DNA of 42,812 nt, taken from assembly GCA_017643925.1 (NCBI GenBank), contig JAEPML010000031.1, forward strand, positions 1 through 42,812. Direction: 5' to 3'. Shown here piece after piece: positions 8,996 to 17,320 of the stretch. Under the pieces are notes generated by a model. That model searched no databases. It had not been told where the DNA came from and saw only the letters and a program-made list of their open reading frames with translations. The position numbers and the translations under genes are program-made. The number at the start of each line of letters is the position of its first letter. Within the stretch, counting starts at the first letter, position 1. Origin of the DNA: Roseibium sp. (GTDB lineage: Bacteria > Pseudomonadota > Alphaproteobacteria > Rhizobiales > Stappiaceae).

Positions 8996-9804
8996 ACGGA
9001 AACTATACCCAACTCGTCATGTGCAACTTGAAGCGTGTCCTGCTCGGATCCGCACCAGCGGATAATTTCCAGCGTCCCGTCAAATGTCTCGCCAATTGCC
9101 GTGCAACTCTCTACCCAGTCACCCGTATTGAGATAGTGAAATCCGTCGATTTCCTTGCTGGCCGCGTGATGGATATGGCCACAGATAATTCCATAGAAAT
9201 CATGGTGTTTCAGTTCATCCGCAACGGTTTGCTCGAACTTTCCTATGATGTTGACGAATTGCTTGACCCACCGTTTGGCAAACGCCCCCAATGACCAGTA
9301 TTGCAACCCCAGTCTCCGGCGGGCGATGTTCAGCCAGGTGTTCATGGCCAGGGCCGTGACATAAAACCGGTCGCCAAGGTAGGCGACCCATTTCGCTTTT
9401 TGAATGACAACATCATATTGATCACCGTGAACGACAAGATACCGTCGCCCGTCAGGCGTCACATGTTCGGCCCTGTCGGTGAACTCGACAAAATTGAAGC
9501 GCCGCTTTGGGGAAGACCTGAGAAATTCATCATGATTGCCGGGCAAATAGACAATGCGACAGCCATTCCTGCCGCGGTCCAGCAGAAGCTCGAACAGATG
9601 CCTGTGTGCCTTCGGCCAGAACTTCTTCTTCTTCAACTGCCAACCGTCAATGATGTCCCCGACGAGATAGATCGTATCGGCCTGATGACACTTCAAAAAA
9701 TCAATCAACAACTCGGCCTGACAACCGCGTGTTCCCAAGTGCAAGTCGGAGAGGAAGAGTGTTCTGAGTTGTCTGGGTGGTCTGTTAATTGGCACAGGTT
9801 GCAA
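8992..9804 (-). CDS. UDP-2,3-diacylglucosamine diphosphatase-like metallophosphoesterase
   Basis: The five calcineurin-like metal motifs occur in order: LFLSDLHLG, LVGDIIDGW, LPGNHDEFL, VVHGDQYDVV and ICGHIHHAAS. This matches the LpxH-like COG2908 group, in which LpxH removes UMP from UDP-2,3-diacylglucosamine in lipid A synthesis. The protein is longer than enterobacterial LpxH (270 versus about 240), and many alphaproteobacteria make lipid A with LpxI, so the true substrate may be another pyrophosphate-linked lipid or nucleotide. Start choice is uncertain: TTG at 9804 is the furthest in-frame start after a TGA, GTG at 9795 is an alternative, and neither has a clear ribosome-binding site. 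It is coupled to the GT4 gene downstream. Confidence 0.82.
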   Translation of the reverse strand: MQPVPINRPPRQLRTLFLSDLHLGTRGCQAELLIDFLKCHQADTIYLVGDIIDGWQLKKKKFWPKAHRHLFELLLDRGRNGCRIVYLPGNHDEFLRSSPKRRFNFVEFTDRAEHVTPDGRRYLVVHGDQYDVVIQKAKWVAYLGDRFYVTALAMNTWLNIARRRLGLQYWSLGAFAKRWVKQFVNIIGKFEQTVADELKHHDFYGIICGHIHHAASKEIDGFHYLNTGDWVESCTAIGETFDGTLEIIRWCGSEQDTLQVAHDELGIVSV

Positions 9805-10217
9805 ACTGACTATTCAGATAATTTCGGAGCAGAAATGCGTTTTGCAAACTATTCTCCAGAAGCATGGCTGGCGCAATCCTTTCTCTTTCGTCCGCTGCAA
9901 ATTTCCCCGCTCAAGCGGGGCCTGAATGACAAACGTGGGAAAAATTGCGCGGATTCCAGTGGTCGTTGCCGGGTGCCCAGGCAAATCCGGATTTTGATCG
10001 GGAGGTTTTGTCTGCCGGGGTCACTTCCAGGCTCAGTTTCATCCATGAAATCGCGACCAGCCAACCGGTCAATCTGGCAACAGCGTCCTCCTGAATGCGC
10101 CTACAGTGCTCTTTCCATTAGACCAAACAACCTTGGCGAACTATCAATTTGGCTGGATGCCAAATGCGCAATTGAACTGCAATGGTGCGTTTCAACGAGG
10201 AAAGAACACCGGGCCGG
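9805..10217. other. 413-base intergenic region between divergent genes
   Basis: This region separates the metallophosphoesterase (minus) from the LysR gene (plus). A plus-strand open frame runs through it from 9301, but that frame is antisense to the phosphoesterase and has no recognisable product. One short perfect hairpin occurs at 9905-9920 (CCCCGC, loop TCAA, GCGGGG) without a T tract on either side. The rest presumably holds the two promoters; none can be fixed with confidence. Confidence 0.5.
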
Positions 10218-11099
10218 ATGGAAAACACACGAAACACTCTCAGTCTGGTGAAGCTCAGAGCCCTTGAAGCCGTTGTCAGGACCGGGAGTTTCTCGGCCGC
10301 GGCCAAGGAGATCGGCGTGTCCCAACCATCCATTTCCAATCATATCCAGAGCCTGGAGAGCCGTTTCAAGACCAAGTTGCTTGCCAAGTCAGGCTATTCG
10401 GTTTCGGCGACGCAAACGCTTGAGGACCTGTTGCCCAAGATCCGGGCTGCGCTTGCCCTTGTCGACGATGTGGAAATCAAACTCTCCGACCAGAGAGAAT
10501 TGGTGTCCGGTGAACTCAGGGTCAGCTATTCCACCTATCAGCTGGCCATTCCGCGGATCTCCGCCTTCATGTCCTCTCATCCTGGCATCGCCATTGAAGC
10601 CCGTGCTCTCGCCACGCAGGATATTCTTGACCTCTTCGACAAGGGCGAAACGGATATCGGTTTCATAACCGCGCGTGAAGTGCCTGCCGGGCTCGAGGGG
10701 CAATTGCTGGTGACGAGCCGGATCGTCATCGCGGCGCCTCCCGATCACCCGCTTGCTACGAGAGACAAGGTCACGTGGAACGACGTCAACTCGTTGCCCC
10801 TGCTTCAACGCGAAGGCTCCTCGGGAACACGCAGGATCTTTGAAGCTGCAGCCACAATTTCCGGCGCCAAACCCAGGACCGTGCTTGCGCTCGGCTCCTG
10901 GGGATCAATCGCGACGCTTATCCGCTCGGGTGTCGGCGTCGGAATTGCCATGGAAGCTGAAATCACGGAGCGGGACGGATGCGTTCCCATTCAGATCGAC
11001 GACCCGTCACTCGTCGCTCATCACTATGTGGTCTGGCAAAAGGACATGGCCAAAGTCGCTGCCGTGGAAGCATTCCGGCAAAGCCTCGTCGCTGGTTGA
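10218..11099 (+). CDS. LysR-family regulator of the phnWX locus
   Basis: The 293-residue product has an N-terminal winged helix-turn-helix: VKLRALEAVVRTGSFSAAAK, then IGVSQPSISNHIQSLESRF, the typical LysR recognition helix. The rest is a periplasmic-binding-protein-like effector domain (about residues 80-290) with GELRVSYSTYQLAIPRISAF opening subdomain I. It lies 148 bases upstream of phnW on the same strand, and LysR regulators beside phnW/phnX commonly activate them in response to 2-aminoethylphosphonate, so that role is likely here. The frame opens at ATG 10182. ATG 10218 fits the usual short lead before the HTH, though neither start has a well-spaced ribosome-binding site. Confidence 0.87.
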   Translation: MENTRNTLSLVKLRALEAVVRTGSFSAAAKEIGVSQPSISNHIQSLESRFKTKLLAKSGYSVSATQTLEDLLPKIRAALALVDDVEIKLSDQRELVSGELRVSYSTYQLAIPRISAFMSSHPGIAIEARALATQDILDLFDKGETDIGFITAREVPAGLEGQLLVTSRIVIAAPPDHPLATRDKVTWNDVNSLPLLQREGSSGTRRIFEAAATISGAKPRTVLALGSWGSIATLIRSGVGVGIAMEAEITERDGCVPIQIDDPSLVAHHYVVWQKDMAKVAAVEAFRQSLVAG

Positions 11100-11247
11100 C
11101 GTTTGTGTGGCAACACCTATTCTATAGCTAAAACTTATACACTTGAATTTTTCATTGAACTAGCGCCGTCCGATCGTCATTAAACCACCATCGCAGGTTC
11201 CTGAGGATACCTCGAACCCCTCGAACACCCCATTTCATGGTGCCCCG

Positions 11248-12432
11248 GTGACGACAAAAGCCCCCCTGGAACGCCCGAAATCTGGAGAACCCTTTCTCCT
11301 GACACCGGGACCACTGACAACGTCCTTGCCGGTCAAACAAGCCATGCTGCGGGACTGGGGAAGTTGGGACAGCGATTTCAGAGACATGACTGCCGAAATG
11401 CGAACCTCTCTTTTGGGTCTGCTCGGCAGGGGTTCGCAAGACTACGATTGCGTCCCCATGCAAGGCAGCGGCACTTTCGCTGTTGAGGCCATGCTGGCCA
11501 GTTTTACGCCGAAAGATCGTAAAACCCTGATCCTTTGCAACGGTGCCTACGGCAAACGCGCAGCTGAAACAATGGCCTATCTGGGGCGCCCGTTCGCAAT
11601 CCTCGACAAGGGTGACTACCTCCCCCCACGAGGAGAGGAAGTCGCAGAGTATCTGGCAGCAGATGCCGAGATTTCTCACGTTGTTGCCGTCCATTGCGAA
11701 ACAAGCTCCGGTATCCTCAATCCTGTTGAGGAAATCGCCGACGCGGTTGCCGCATCGGGGCGAAAGCTCTTGATTGATTCCATGTCGGCATTCGGTGCCA
11801 TCGCGCTTGAGCCCGCGAACCTTCAATTCGAGGCTGTCGTCTCTTCGGCCAACAAGTGCATCGAGGGCGTACCGGGTTTTGGGTTCATTCTGGCCAGGAA
11901 ATCTGCGCTACGGGCCGCCAGAGGCAACAGTCACTCGCTCAGCCTGGATGTGCATGCCCAATGGGTACATCTGGAAAAATCCGGACAATGGCGGTTTACG
12001 CCACCAACCCATGTCGTGGCCGCATTCCTGCAAGCCTTGAAGGACCATGACAAGGAAGGTGGGGTTAAAGGTCGCGGCGCACGTTATACCCGAAACCGCG
12101 ATGTTCTGGTTTCGGGCATGCGTCAGCTGGGGTTTGAGACCCTGCTGCATTCGGACTGGCTCTCACCGATCATCGTGACCTTTTTCTGTCCCGCCGATCC
12201 CGCATTCGCCTTCGCTGACTTTTACAGCCGGATGAAAGCACGCGGGTTCATTCTCTATCCCGGCAAACTGACTGTTGTTGACAGCTTCCGGGTTGGCTGT
12301 ATCGGCCAGATGGATGAACACGTCATGCGTGACGTCGTGTCGGCGGCTGGAGACGTTTTGAAAGAGATGGGCGTTGCCAGTGCCGCGCCGCCCGAAGAAG
12401 CCCTGGTGGAACGCGCCCGCCTGGCCGCCTGA
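11248..12432 (+). CDS. phnW: 2-aminoethylphosphonate-pyruvate transaminase
   Basis: PhnW transfers the amino group of 2-aminoethylphosphonate to pyruvate, giving phosphonoacetaldehyde and alanine, with PLP as cofactor. The 394-residue class V aminotransferase opens with the family hallmark PFLLTPGPLTTSLPVKQAML. It has the PLP-contacting stretch MQGSGTFAVEAML, the Asp of LLIDSMSAFGA, and the Schiff-base Lys203 in SSANKCIEGVPGF. The start is GTG 11248, without a clear ribosome-binding site. A four-codon frame (ATG 11237 to TGA 11251) overlaps this start. The C-terminus extends about 20 residues past the usual end. It is followed 20 bases later by phnX, so the two form an operon; phosphonate uptake genes are not in the window. 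Confidence 0.95.
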   Translation: MTTKAPLERPKSGEPFLLTPGPLTTSLPVKQAMLRDWGSWDSDFRDMTAEMRTSLLGLLGRGSQDYDCVPMQGSGTFAVEAMLASFTPKDRKTLILCNGAYGKRAAETMAYLGRPFAILDKGDYLPPRGEEVAEYLAADAEISHVVAVHCETSSGILNPVEEIADAVAASGRKLLIDSMSAFGAIALEPANLQFEAVVSSANKCIEGVPGFGFILARKSALRAARGNSHSLSLDVHAQWVHLEKSGQWRFTPPTHVVAAFLQALKDHDKEGGVKGRGARYTRNRDVLVSGMRQLGFETLLHSDWLSPIIVTFFCPADPAFAFADFYSRMKARGFILYPGKLTVVDSFRVGCIGQMDEHVMRDVVSAAGDVLKEMGVASAAPPEEALVERARLAA

Positions 12433-12452
12433 ATCACAAGAAGGAAATACCC

Positions 12453-13235
12453 ATGAGCAAATTCAAAGCAGTCGTTTTCGATTGGGCCGGCACCATGATC
12501 GATTTCGGCTCCTTCGCCCCGATGGGCGTCTTCGTCAAGGCGTTCGAAAAATTCGGTGTCACGGCCAGCATCGCCCAGGCACGCGCGCCGATGGGCAAGC
12601 CGAAATGGGATCATATCCGCTCAATGATGGACGATCCGGATATCGCCGAACAATGGACCCGGAAACATGGCCAGGCGCCAACGGATGCCGATGTCGACAA
12701 GGTCTATGAAGTGTTCGTCCCCATGAACGAAAAAGTCGTCGCCGACTATGCCGACCTGGTGCCCGGTGCCGCGGACATGATCAAGACGTTGCGGGACAAG
12801 GGCATCAAGATCGGCTCCACGACCGGCTATACCCGCTCAATCATGGAGAACGTTCTGCCAAGGGCCGCCGAACAGGGCTATGTGCCGGACAATCTCGTGT
12901 GCTCTGATGATCTGCCTGAAGGCCGCCCAGGTCCTCTTGGCATGTACCAGTGCTTCATTGATCTGGTCGCCTACCCGCCGAGCGCGGTCATCAAGGTGGA
13001 CGATACCGAACCCGGTATTGCCGAAGGTGTTGCTGCAGGTTGCCTGACCGTTGGTCTTGCCCTGTCCGGAAACTATGCTGGCAAAACGCCGGACGAACTG
13101 GCGGCGTTGCCGGATACCGAGATCGAGGCGATCCGCCAACATGCCACGGCGAAACTGAAGGAAGCCGGCGCGGACTACGTCATCGACTCCGTCGCAGAAT
13201 TGCCTGCCCTTCTGGAACAGCTTGAAGCGTCCTGA
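12453..13235 (+). CDS. phnX: Phosphonoacetaldehyde hydrolase (phosphonatase)
   Basis: PhnX cleaves the C-P bond of phosphonoacetaldehyde to acetaldehyde and phosphate, completing the phosphonatase route. The 260-residue HAD-superfamily enzyme has nucleophile Asp10 in VVFDWAGTMID, with the family's Ala in place of the usual second Asp. The imine-forming Lys is probably Lys51 in PMGKPKWDHI within the cap. The loop-2 Thr lies in GSTTGYTRSIM, and the Mg-binding acidic motif is VIKVDDTEPGIAEG. An AAGGAA ribosome-binding site precedes the ATG. A hairpin 50 bases after the stop probably ends the transcript. With phnW this makes the organism able to use 2-AEP as nitrogen, phosphorus and carbon source, provided transport is encoded elsewhere. 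Confidence 0.96.
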   Translation: MSKFKAVVFDWAGTMIDFGSFAPMGVFVKAFEKFGVTASIAQARAPMGKPKWDHIRSMMDDPDIAEQWTRKHGQAPTDADVDKVYEVFVPMNEKVVADYADLVPGAADMIKTLRDKGIKIGSTTGYTRSIMENVLPRAAEQGYVPDNLVCSDDLPEGRPGPLGMYQCFIDLVAYPPSAVIKVDDTEPGIAEGVAAGCLTVGLALSGNYAGKTPDELAALPDTEIEAIRQHATAKLKEAGADYVIDSVAELPALLEQLEAS

Positions 13236-13288
13236 TCCTTCGCCCGGATCGGATCGAGCCACAAAGGGCTTCAACGCAAGCACAACGA

Positions 13289-13316
13289 AAAGCCCCGTTC
13301 CATGAAACGGGACTTT
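13289..13316. terminator. Bidirectional terminator hairpin between phnX and the 78-aa gene
   Basis: AAAGCCCCGTT (13289-13299) and AACGGGACTTT (13306-13316) form an 11-pair stem with one C/A mismatch and a six-base loop. A-rich sequence on the left and CTTT on the right could serve transcripts from both convergent genes. The T tracts are short, so efficiency is uncertain. Confidence 0.55.
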
Positions 13317-13379
13317 CCGGATCAACGCGCGACAGAGCTGGTACGAAGCCTGGCTCTTCGCGCGCTGCACCGTTGGAGA

Positions 13380-13616
13380 TCAGAGCGCCGATTTGATCTT
13401 CTTGAAAGCCGCGGACAATTCGTCCCCCAGCAGCGACGCGGCTTCACCAACATTTTCCGCAGACTCGCCGAGCTTGGCCTTGGCTTCAAAACTGTTCCAC
13501 TTCTCCTCCAGTTCGTCCCATTCGTCCTGGAGTTCCTTGCTTCCGAGATGAATTTTCAGTTTCACCTCGTCGCGAGTCTGTTTGATTTCGTCGATCAATG
13601 CCTGCAGGTCTGCCAT
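13380..13616 (-). CDS. Small helical protein of unknown function (78 aa)
   Basis: The ATG at 13616 follows an AGGATC site and opens a 78-residue frame that ends just before a terminator hairpin. The product (MADLQALIDEIKQTRDEV...) is highly charged and entirely helix-forming, with heptad-like spacing of hydrophobic residues (about 1-50) and no membrane segment or signal peptide. I do not recognise a named family. Small coiled-coil proteins of this kind are often stress-induced. It is divergent from the cardiolipin synthase-type gene, and the 188-base gap between them could serve both promoters. An in-frame extension to 13700 lacks a ribosome-binding site and looks non-coding. Confidence 0.7.
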   Translation of the reverse strand: MADLQALIDEIKQTRDEVKLKIHLGSKELQDEWDELEEKWNSFEAKAKLGESAENVGEAASLLGDELSAAFKKIKSAL

Positions 13617-13804
13617 CTTTCTGATCCTGTCTTTAACGTTGCTTGACTGGTTCGCCGAATAGGCCCGCCGCCAGAATAGTTGGTTGAAATCGATTTGCAC
13701 CGAGAAATTGCGACGCCAACGCCAGCAAGGTCTGAATTCGCGAATTGCCTGGCGCTGCCCGACGTGTAGGCTATGAAGAATTGATTTAGGGAGCGGGAAC
13801 TCAG

Positions 13805-15217
13805 ATGTGGGTCAGCATTGTTGCAGGCGTCCTTGTCTGCCTGGAGATCATTGCAATCTATTTTTCCTGGCGCGCCATCCAATCCGCAAGGACACCCCAG
13901 GGGTCCGTCGGATGGGTCGTTTTCCTCGTTTCGGCCCCATACCTTGCGGTCCCTATCTACCTGTTTCTTGGTCATCACAAATATGCAGGTTACATCAACA
14001 CACGTCGTGACAATCAGGATCTCCGTGACGAAATCCTGAAATGGTCCGCTGCCAACGCGCCAGTGGAAACCGGAAACCTGCCGGACACGTCCGTCTACGA
14101 GAAGCTTGCCCAACTGCCTGCCTGCCGCGGCAATTCCATGGAGTTGCTCATCGATGGCAAGGCGACATTCTCCGCACTGTTTGCAGCCATTGACGCGGCT
14201 CAGTCCTACATCCTGATCCAGTATTACATCGTCAAGGATGACGAGATTGGGAGGCAATTGCGGGATCACCTGATTTCTGCGGCCAAACGCGGTGTCACGG
14301 TGCGCATGTTGGTGGACGGTGTCGGGAGCCTGAAGCTGCCGAAGTCCTACTTGCGGCAACTGACCGAGGGGGGTGTCCGCATCATCGACCCCAAAACCGT
14401 TCGAGGACCCAAGACACGGTTTCAACTCAATCTCAGAAACCACCGCAAGACTGTTGTCATCGACGGCAAGACCGGATTCACCGGCGGTGTGAATGTCGGC
14501 GACGAATATCTCGGTCTTGACGAGAAATTCGGTCAATGGCGGGACACGCACGCCAAATTCAGGGGGCCGGTCGTTTCCCAGCTGCAGCTCATCTTCGTGG
14601 AAGACTGGTATTGGGCCACCGAGGAAAACCTGATTGAGGATCTCGCCTGGGAAACGGAACATGAAGAAGCGAACATGACCGCGCTCCTGATTCCGACCGG
14701 GCCCGGAGACACGATGGAAGGCGGTTCGTTGATGTTCTATACCGCCATCGCAGCCGCGAAAAAGCGGATCTGGATCGCATCTCCCTATTTCGTGCCAGAC
14801 GAGGTTATTCTGACTGCCCTGAAACACGCGGCATTGCGGGGTGTTGAAGTCAAATTGCTGGTGCCAGATGTCGTTGACCACAAGATCCCCTGGCTAGCAG
14901 CCTTTGCCTATTTCGACGAGGTGATCGAGGCCGGCTGTGAAATCTGGCGATACAATCAGGGTTTCATGCATCAAAAGGTGTTTCTGGTCGATGACACGCT
15001 TGCAGCCGTCGGCACAAGCAATCTCGACAACAGGTCGTTCCGCCTGAATTTTGAAACCATGGTTCTGTTGTTCGATGCAGAAGCGGCAGCATCGGTAGAA
15101 ACCATGCTCGAGGCAGATTTTTCACGCGCCTTTCGCCTGACCAGGTCGCTCGAGGCCCAGCCTCACCGCATACGCATCGGCGCGCCCGTTGCCCGACTGT
15201 TTTCCCCTCTGCTATGA
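13805..15217 (+). CDS. cls: Cardiolipin synthase-type phospholipase D family protein
   Basis: This 470-residue enzyme probably condenses two phosphatidylglycerol molecules into cardiolipin at the inner membrane. Two N-terminal membrane segments (about residues 3-22 and 36-56) are followed by two phospholipase-D catalytic motifs: HxKxxxxD at His213, Lys215 and Asp220 (NHRKTVVID, then GGVN), and a second one near residue 387 (MHQKVFLVD, then GTSNLD). Length and layout match ClsA-type bacterial enzymes. Its 3' end converges with mscS, leaving only about 20 bases. Cardiolipin and mechanosensitive channels are both linked to osmotic adaptation, so neighbourhood with the next genes is plausible, but they are on opposite strands and not an operon. 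Confidence 0.93.
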   Translation: MWVSIVAGVLVCLEIIAIYFSWRAIQSARTPQGSVGWVVFLVSAPYLAVPIYLFLGHHKYAGYINTRRDNQDLRDEILKWSAANAPVETGNLPDTSVYEKLAQLPACRGNSMELLIDGKATFSALFAAIDAAQSYILIQYYIVKDDEIGRQLRDHLISAAKRGVTVRMLVDGVGSLKLPKSYLRQLTEGGVRIIDPKTVRGPKTRFQLNLRNHRKTVVIDGKTGFTGGVNVGDEYLGLDEKFGQWRDTHAKFRGPVVSQLQLIFVEDWYWATEENLIEDLAWETEHEEANMTALLIPTGPGDTMEGGSLMFYTAIAAAKKRIWIASPYFVPDEVILTALKHAALRGVEVKLLVPDVVDHKIPWLAAFAYFDEVIEAGCEIWRYNQGFMHQKVFLVDDTLAAVGTSNLDNRSFRLNFETMVLLFDAEAAASVETMLEADFSRAFRLTRSLEAQPHRIRIGAPVARLFSPLL

Positions 15218-15237
15218 GTGGTAAAGCGGGGACCGCA

Positions 15238-16347
15238 TTATCCGTCAGTTGTTTCTGGGTCTTCAGCCATTCGGATCGTGCGCGTCGGGTAGGCAAAGGA
15301 TGATCCGCTGTCCTCGACAATTTGCTTGACCTTGAGCAACAAGCGTTCCTTTGAAGACAGGTATTCGCTGTAGTCGATCGTGTTGGTAAAACACCAGACA
15401 AGCAGTTGGATGGAGCTGTCCGAAAAATCACTGATGCGAACGTAACGCCCTGCATTTTCCTTTGGAGCAAAGTCACCGCTGCTCTCGATATACTGGTCGA
15501 TCTGGTCCCGGATCGTCTCCAATTGCTCGGTACTGGTGCCGTAGGTGAGATCAAGTGTCCAATAGATGCGCCTGAACGGTCGCCGCGTGAAATTGATCAG
15601 CGTCGTATTTGCAAGTTCGGCATTGGGTACATGAACCGCCGCCTGGTCGAACTGCCGGATCAGGGTGGAACGGAGTTCCATCTTTTCCACGACACCTTCC
15701 ACAACGCCTTCAACGCGGACCCAGTCACCAATATCAAACCGCTTTTCTCCCATGCTCGCCATTCCGGCAATGAGATTGCGAAAGAGGTCCTGGGCGGCAA
15801 GCGCCACCCCTGCTCCCAGCACACCCATTCCTGTCAGCACTGGCCCGAGGTCGATCTCCCACACACGCAGAACCGCGGTAATACCGACGATAACCGTGAG
15901 TGCTTTCAGGATTTTCTTGAGCCAGGACAGCTGAAGACCGTGGATGCGGTCCTTTGGTGAAACGATCCAGGACACGGTGACATCAACGAGCGAATATCCC
16001 GCGGCAAAGATCGATGCGACGGCAACCGATATGACAAGACGCTGCAGTGTCTGGTCCAGAAGAGACGGAAGGCTCAACGCCTCAAGCAAGCCATAAAGCG
16101 GCAAGGACAAGACAAGTGCTCTCGCGGCGGGAAGAATAGCCTCCTTGACGGTTTCATCGAGGGAAATCTGTATTTTTTCAGCGATCAGTTCGAGCGACTT
16201 GACTGTCCATGCAGACATCAGATTGCGGGCAAGAAAGACCACAAGAAAAATCGCCGAAACAACGGCGAGCGCGTTCATGTCCAGCTGCTCGGACCAGGTG
16301 CTGAACTGCGTTCCAAAAGACGAGACAAATCTAGTGACCTGTTCCAT
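15238..16347 (-). CDS. MscS-family mechanosensitive ion channel
   Basis: The 369-residue inner-membrane protein has predicted segments at about 27-45, 75-95, 105-125 and 140-190. The pore helix carries the family's Gly/Ala zip pattern, LTGMGVLGAGVALAAQDLFRN. It is followed by the MscS beta domain, including FDIGDWVRVEGVVEGVVEKM and the VPNAELANTTLINFTRR motif, and an alpha/beta C-terminus. Channels of this family open on membrane tension and release solutes after hypo-osmotic shock. AGGGAAG precedes the ATG. The holin-like gene lies about 34 bases upstream on the same strand, so the three genes from 17179 down to 15238 are probably one transcript. The ectoine genes in the same window suggest a habitat with varying salinity. 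Confidence 0.93.
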   Translation of the reverse strand: MEQVTRFVSSFGTQFSTWSEQLDMNALAVVSAIFLVVFLARNLMSAWTVKSLELIAEKIQISLDETVKEAILPAARALVLSLPLYGLLEALSLPSLLDQTLQRLVISVAVASIFAAGYSLVDVTVSWIVSPKDRIHGLQLSWLKKILKALTVIVGITAVLRVWEIDLGPVLTGMGVLGAGVALAAQDLFRNLIAGMASMGEKRFDIGDWVRVEGVVEGVVEKMELRSTLIRQFDQAAVHVPNAELANTTLINFTRRPFRRIYWTLDLTYGTSTEQLETIRDQIDQYIESSGDFAPKENAGRYVRISDFSDSSIQLLVWCFTNTIDYSEYLSSKERLLLKVKQIVEDSGSSFAYPTRTIRMAEDPETTDG

Positions 16348-16381
16348 GGTCCGCTTCCCTCGCCAGCCGCTTCACCCGGGT

Positions 16382-16873
16382 TCAGTTCTTGCTCTTCGAC
16401 AATGACTTGATCAGCAAAGTCAGGATGGGTGTCAGCAGGGAGTTGATTGTGCTGTCGAGCGGGTTCCGCGAGAAGGACGCCATGCTTTTCTTCAATGCCA
16501 GCAATTCGTCACGCACCGCCATGACTTCGTCCTGAATGTGTTCCGCTTTTGCTTCGAGTTCCTCGAGGCCGGCATCACGGACTTCGCGCGCAAGTTCAAG
16601 CTCCGGACCCGTGGTGAGCCTCGATGCCCACAGGATCAATAAAGCGGCGATCAGGAAATCCGCTATCGAGACTCCAAGCGCAGCGTAAACGGGGCCCCAG
16701 ATCTCCTCCAGCGCGAAAAAACCGGCCACATTCAACATGCCAAGACCGAATATGAAAATCAGCCCGGCGAATGCGGTCGCACCAATACGCTTGGCCGCGA
16801 CATTCAGTTTTGCCTCGATGATCAGAAGCTCTGCGCGCCAGATAATGCGCATGTTTCGTACAAGACTTTCCAT
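16382..16873 (-). CDS. Holin-like (DUF1469-type) membrane protein
   Basis: The 163-residue product has an amphipathic N-terminus, two membrane segments at about 33-55 and 65-87, and then a charged helical cytoplasmic part (about 90-135) with coiled-coil character. A short hydrophobic helix (SLLTPILTLLIKSL) lies near the end. The pattern resembles the phage-holin-like DUF1469 family that accompanies DUF883/YqjD proteins, although these are chromosomal housekeeping proteins and not lysis genes. AGGAG precedes the ATG with good spacing. It sits between the DUF883-like gene and mscS and is probably co-transcribed with both. The role is unknown; an envelope or stress function is inferred from the company it keeps. 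Confidence 0.72.
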   Translation of the reverse strand: MESLVRNMRIIWRAELLIIEAKLNVAAKRIGATAFAGLIFIFGLGMLNVAGFFALEEIWGPVYAALGVSIADFLIAALLILWASRLTTGPELELAREVRDAGLEELEAKAEHIQDEVMAVRDELLALKKSMASFSRNPLDSTINSLLTPILTLLIKSLSKSKN

Positions 16874-16882
16874 GGCGAGCTC

Positions 16883-17179
16883 CTATCGACGCAAAACGGC
16901 ACCGACAACAATGCCGAGTGCAAAGGCTCCAAGGACGGCGGCCACGGGATGATCCCTGATGCCGTCTTCGGTGTTGTGAACCAGATCATCGAGCTGGCTG
17001 GAAAGCTGTTTCAGTTTTTCCTCGGCGGCAGAGGCATGTGACTCCTCTACTTCCGGGACTTCCGGTTCCTGTTCCTCCTGCCGAGCCCTGGTTGAACGGC
17101 GCTTTTTCCTGGCGCGATCCTTGCCGGCGTCAGCACGCAATTTCGACACTTCATCCTGCAGACTTTGCAAACTGGTCAT
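16883..17179 (-). CDS. DUF883/YqjD-like tail-anchored membrane protein
   Basis: The 98-residue product has a coiled-coil start (MTSLQSLQDEVSKLRAD), a strongly basic block (RARKKRRSTRARQ) and an acidic linker. A second helix carries LKQLSSQLDDLVHNTEDGIRDHP, followed by a C-terminal membrane helix ending VVGAVLRR. The RDHPVAAVLGAFALG stretch is the recognisable DUF883/ElaB/YqjD signature; E. coli YqjD tethers stationary-phase ribosomes to the inner membrane. The extra basic block could bind RNA or ribosomes here, which is inference. AAGGAA precedes the ATG, and the gene ends in TAG ten bases before the holin-like gene's start. It is first in the mscS transcript. Confidence 0.8.
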   Translation of the reverse strand: MTSLQSLQDEVSKLRADAGKDRARKKRRSTRARQEEQEPEVPEVEESHASAAEEKLKQLSSQLDDLVHNTEDGIRDHPVAAVLGAFALGIVVGAVLRR

Positions 17180-17320
17180 TCCAGATGTTCCTTACGCCAC
17201 GACGGAAAACTGTCGCGCTAGGAGACTTTCTCCATGAAACTGAGTCAAGTTTGGATTTGGCTTGCGAACTGGTGTCCACCGGTTCTACCGTGAACGGATC
17301 AGCGTGTTTCAGGGGGCCTC

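Noticed and set aside
9905..9920. Terminator hairpin upstream of the LysR gene
   Set aside because: The six-pair stem has no T tract on either strand and lies between divergent genes, where no transcript needs to end.
9301..10251. 316-residue plus-strand open frame
   Set aside because: It lies antisense to the metallophosphoesterase, has no ribosome-binding site and no recognisable domain; codon composition reflects the opposite strand.
13595..14881. 428-residue minus-strand open frame
   Set aside because: It is antisense to the phospholipase-D enzyme, whose motifs are clear, and its translation has no family features.
16382..16873. Prophage lysis gene
   Set aside because: The holin-like protein sits in a chromosomal stress operon with no other phage genes nearby.
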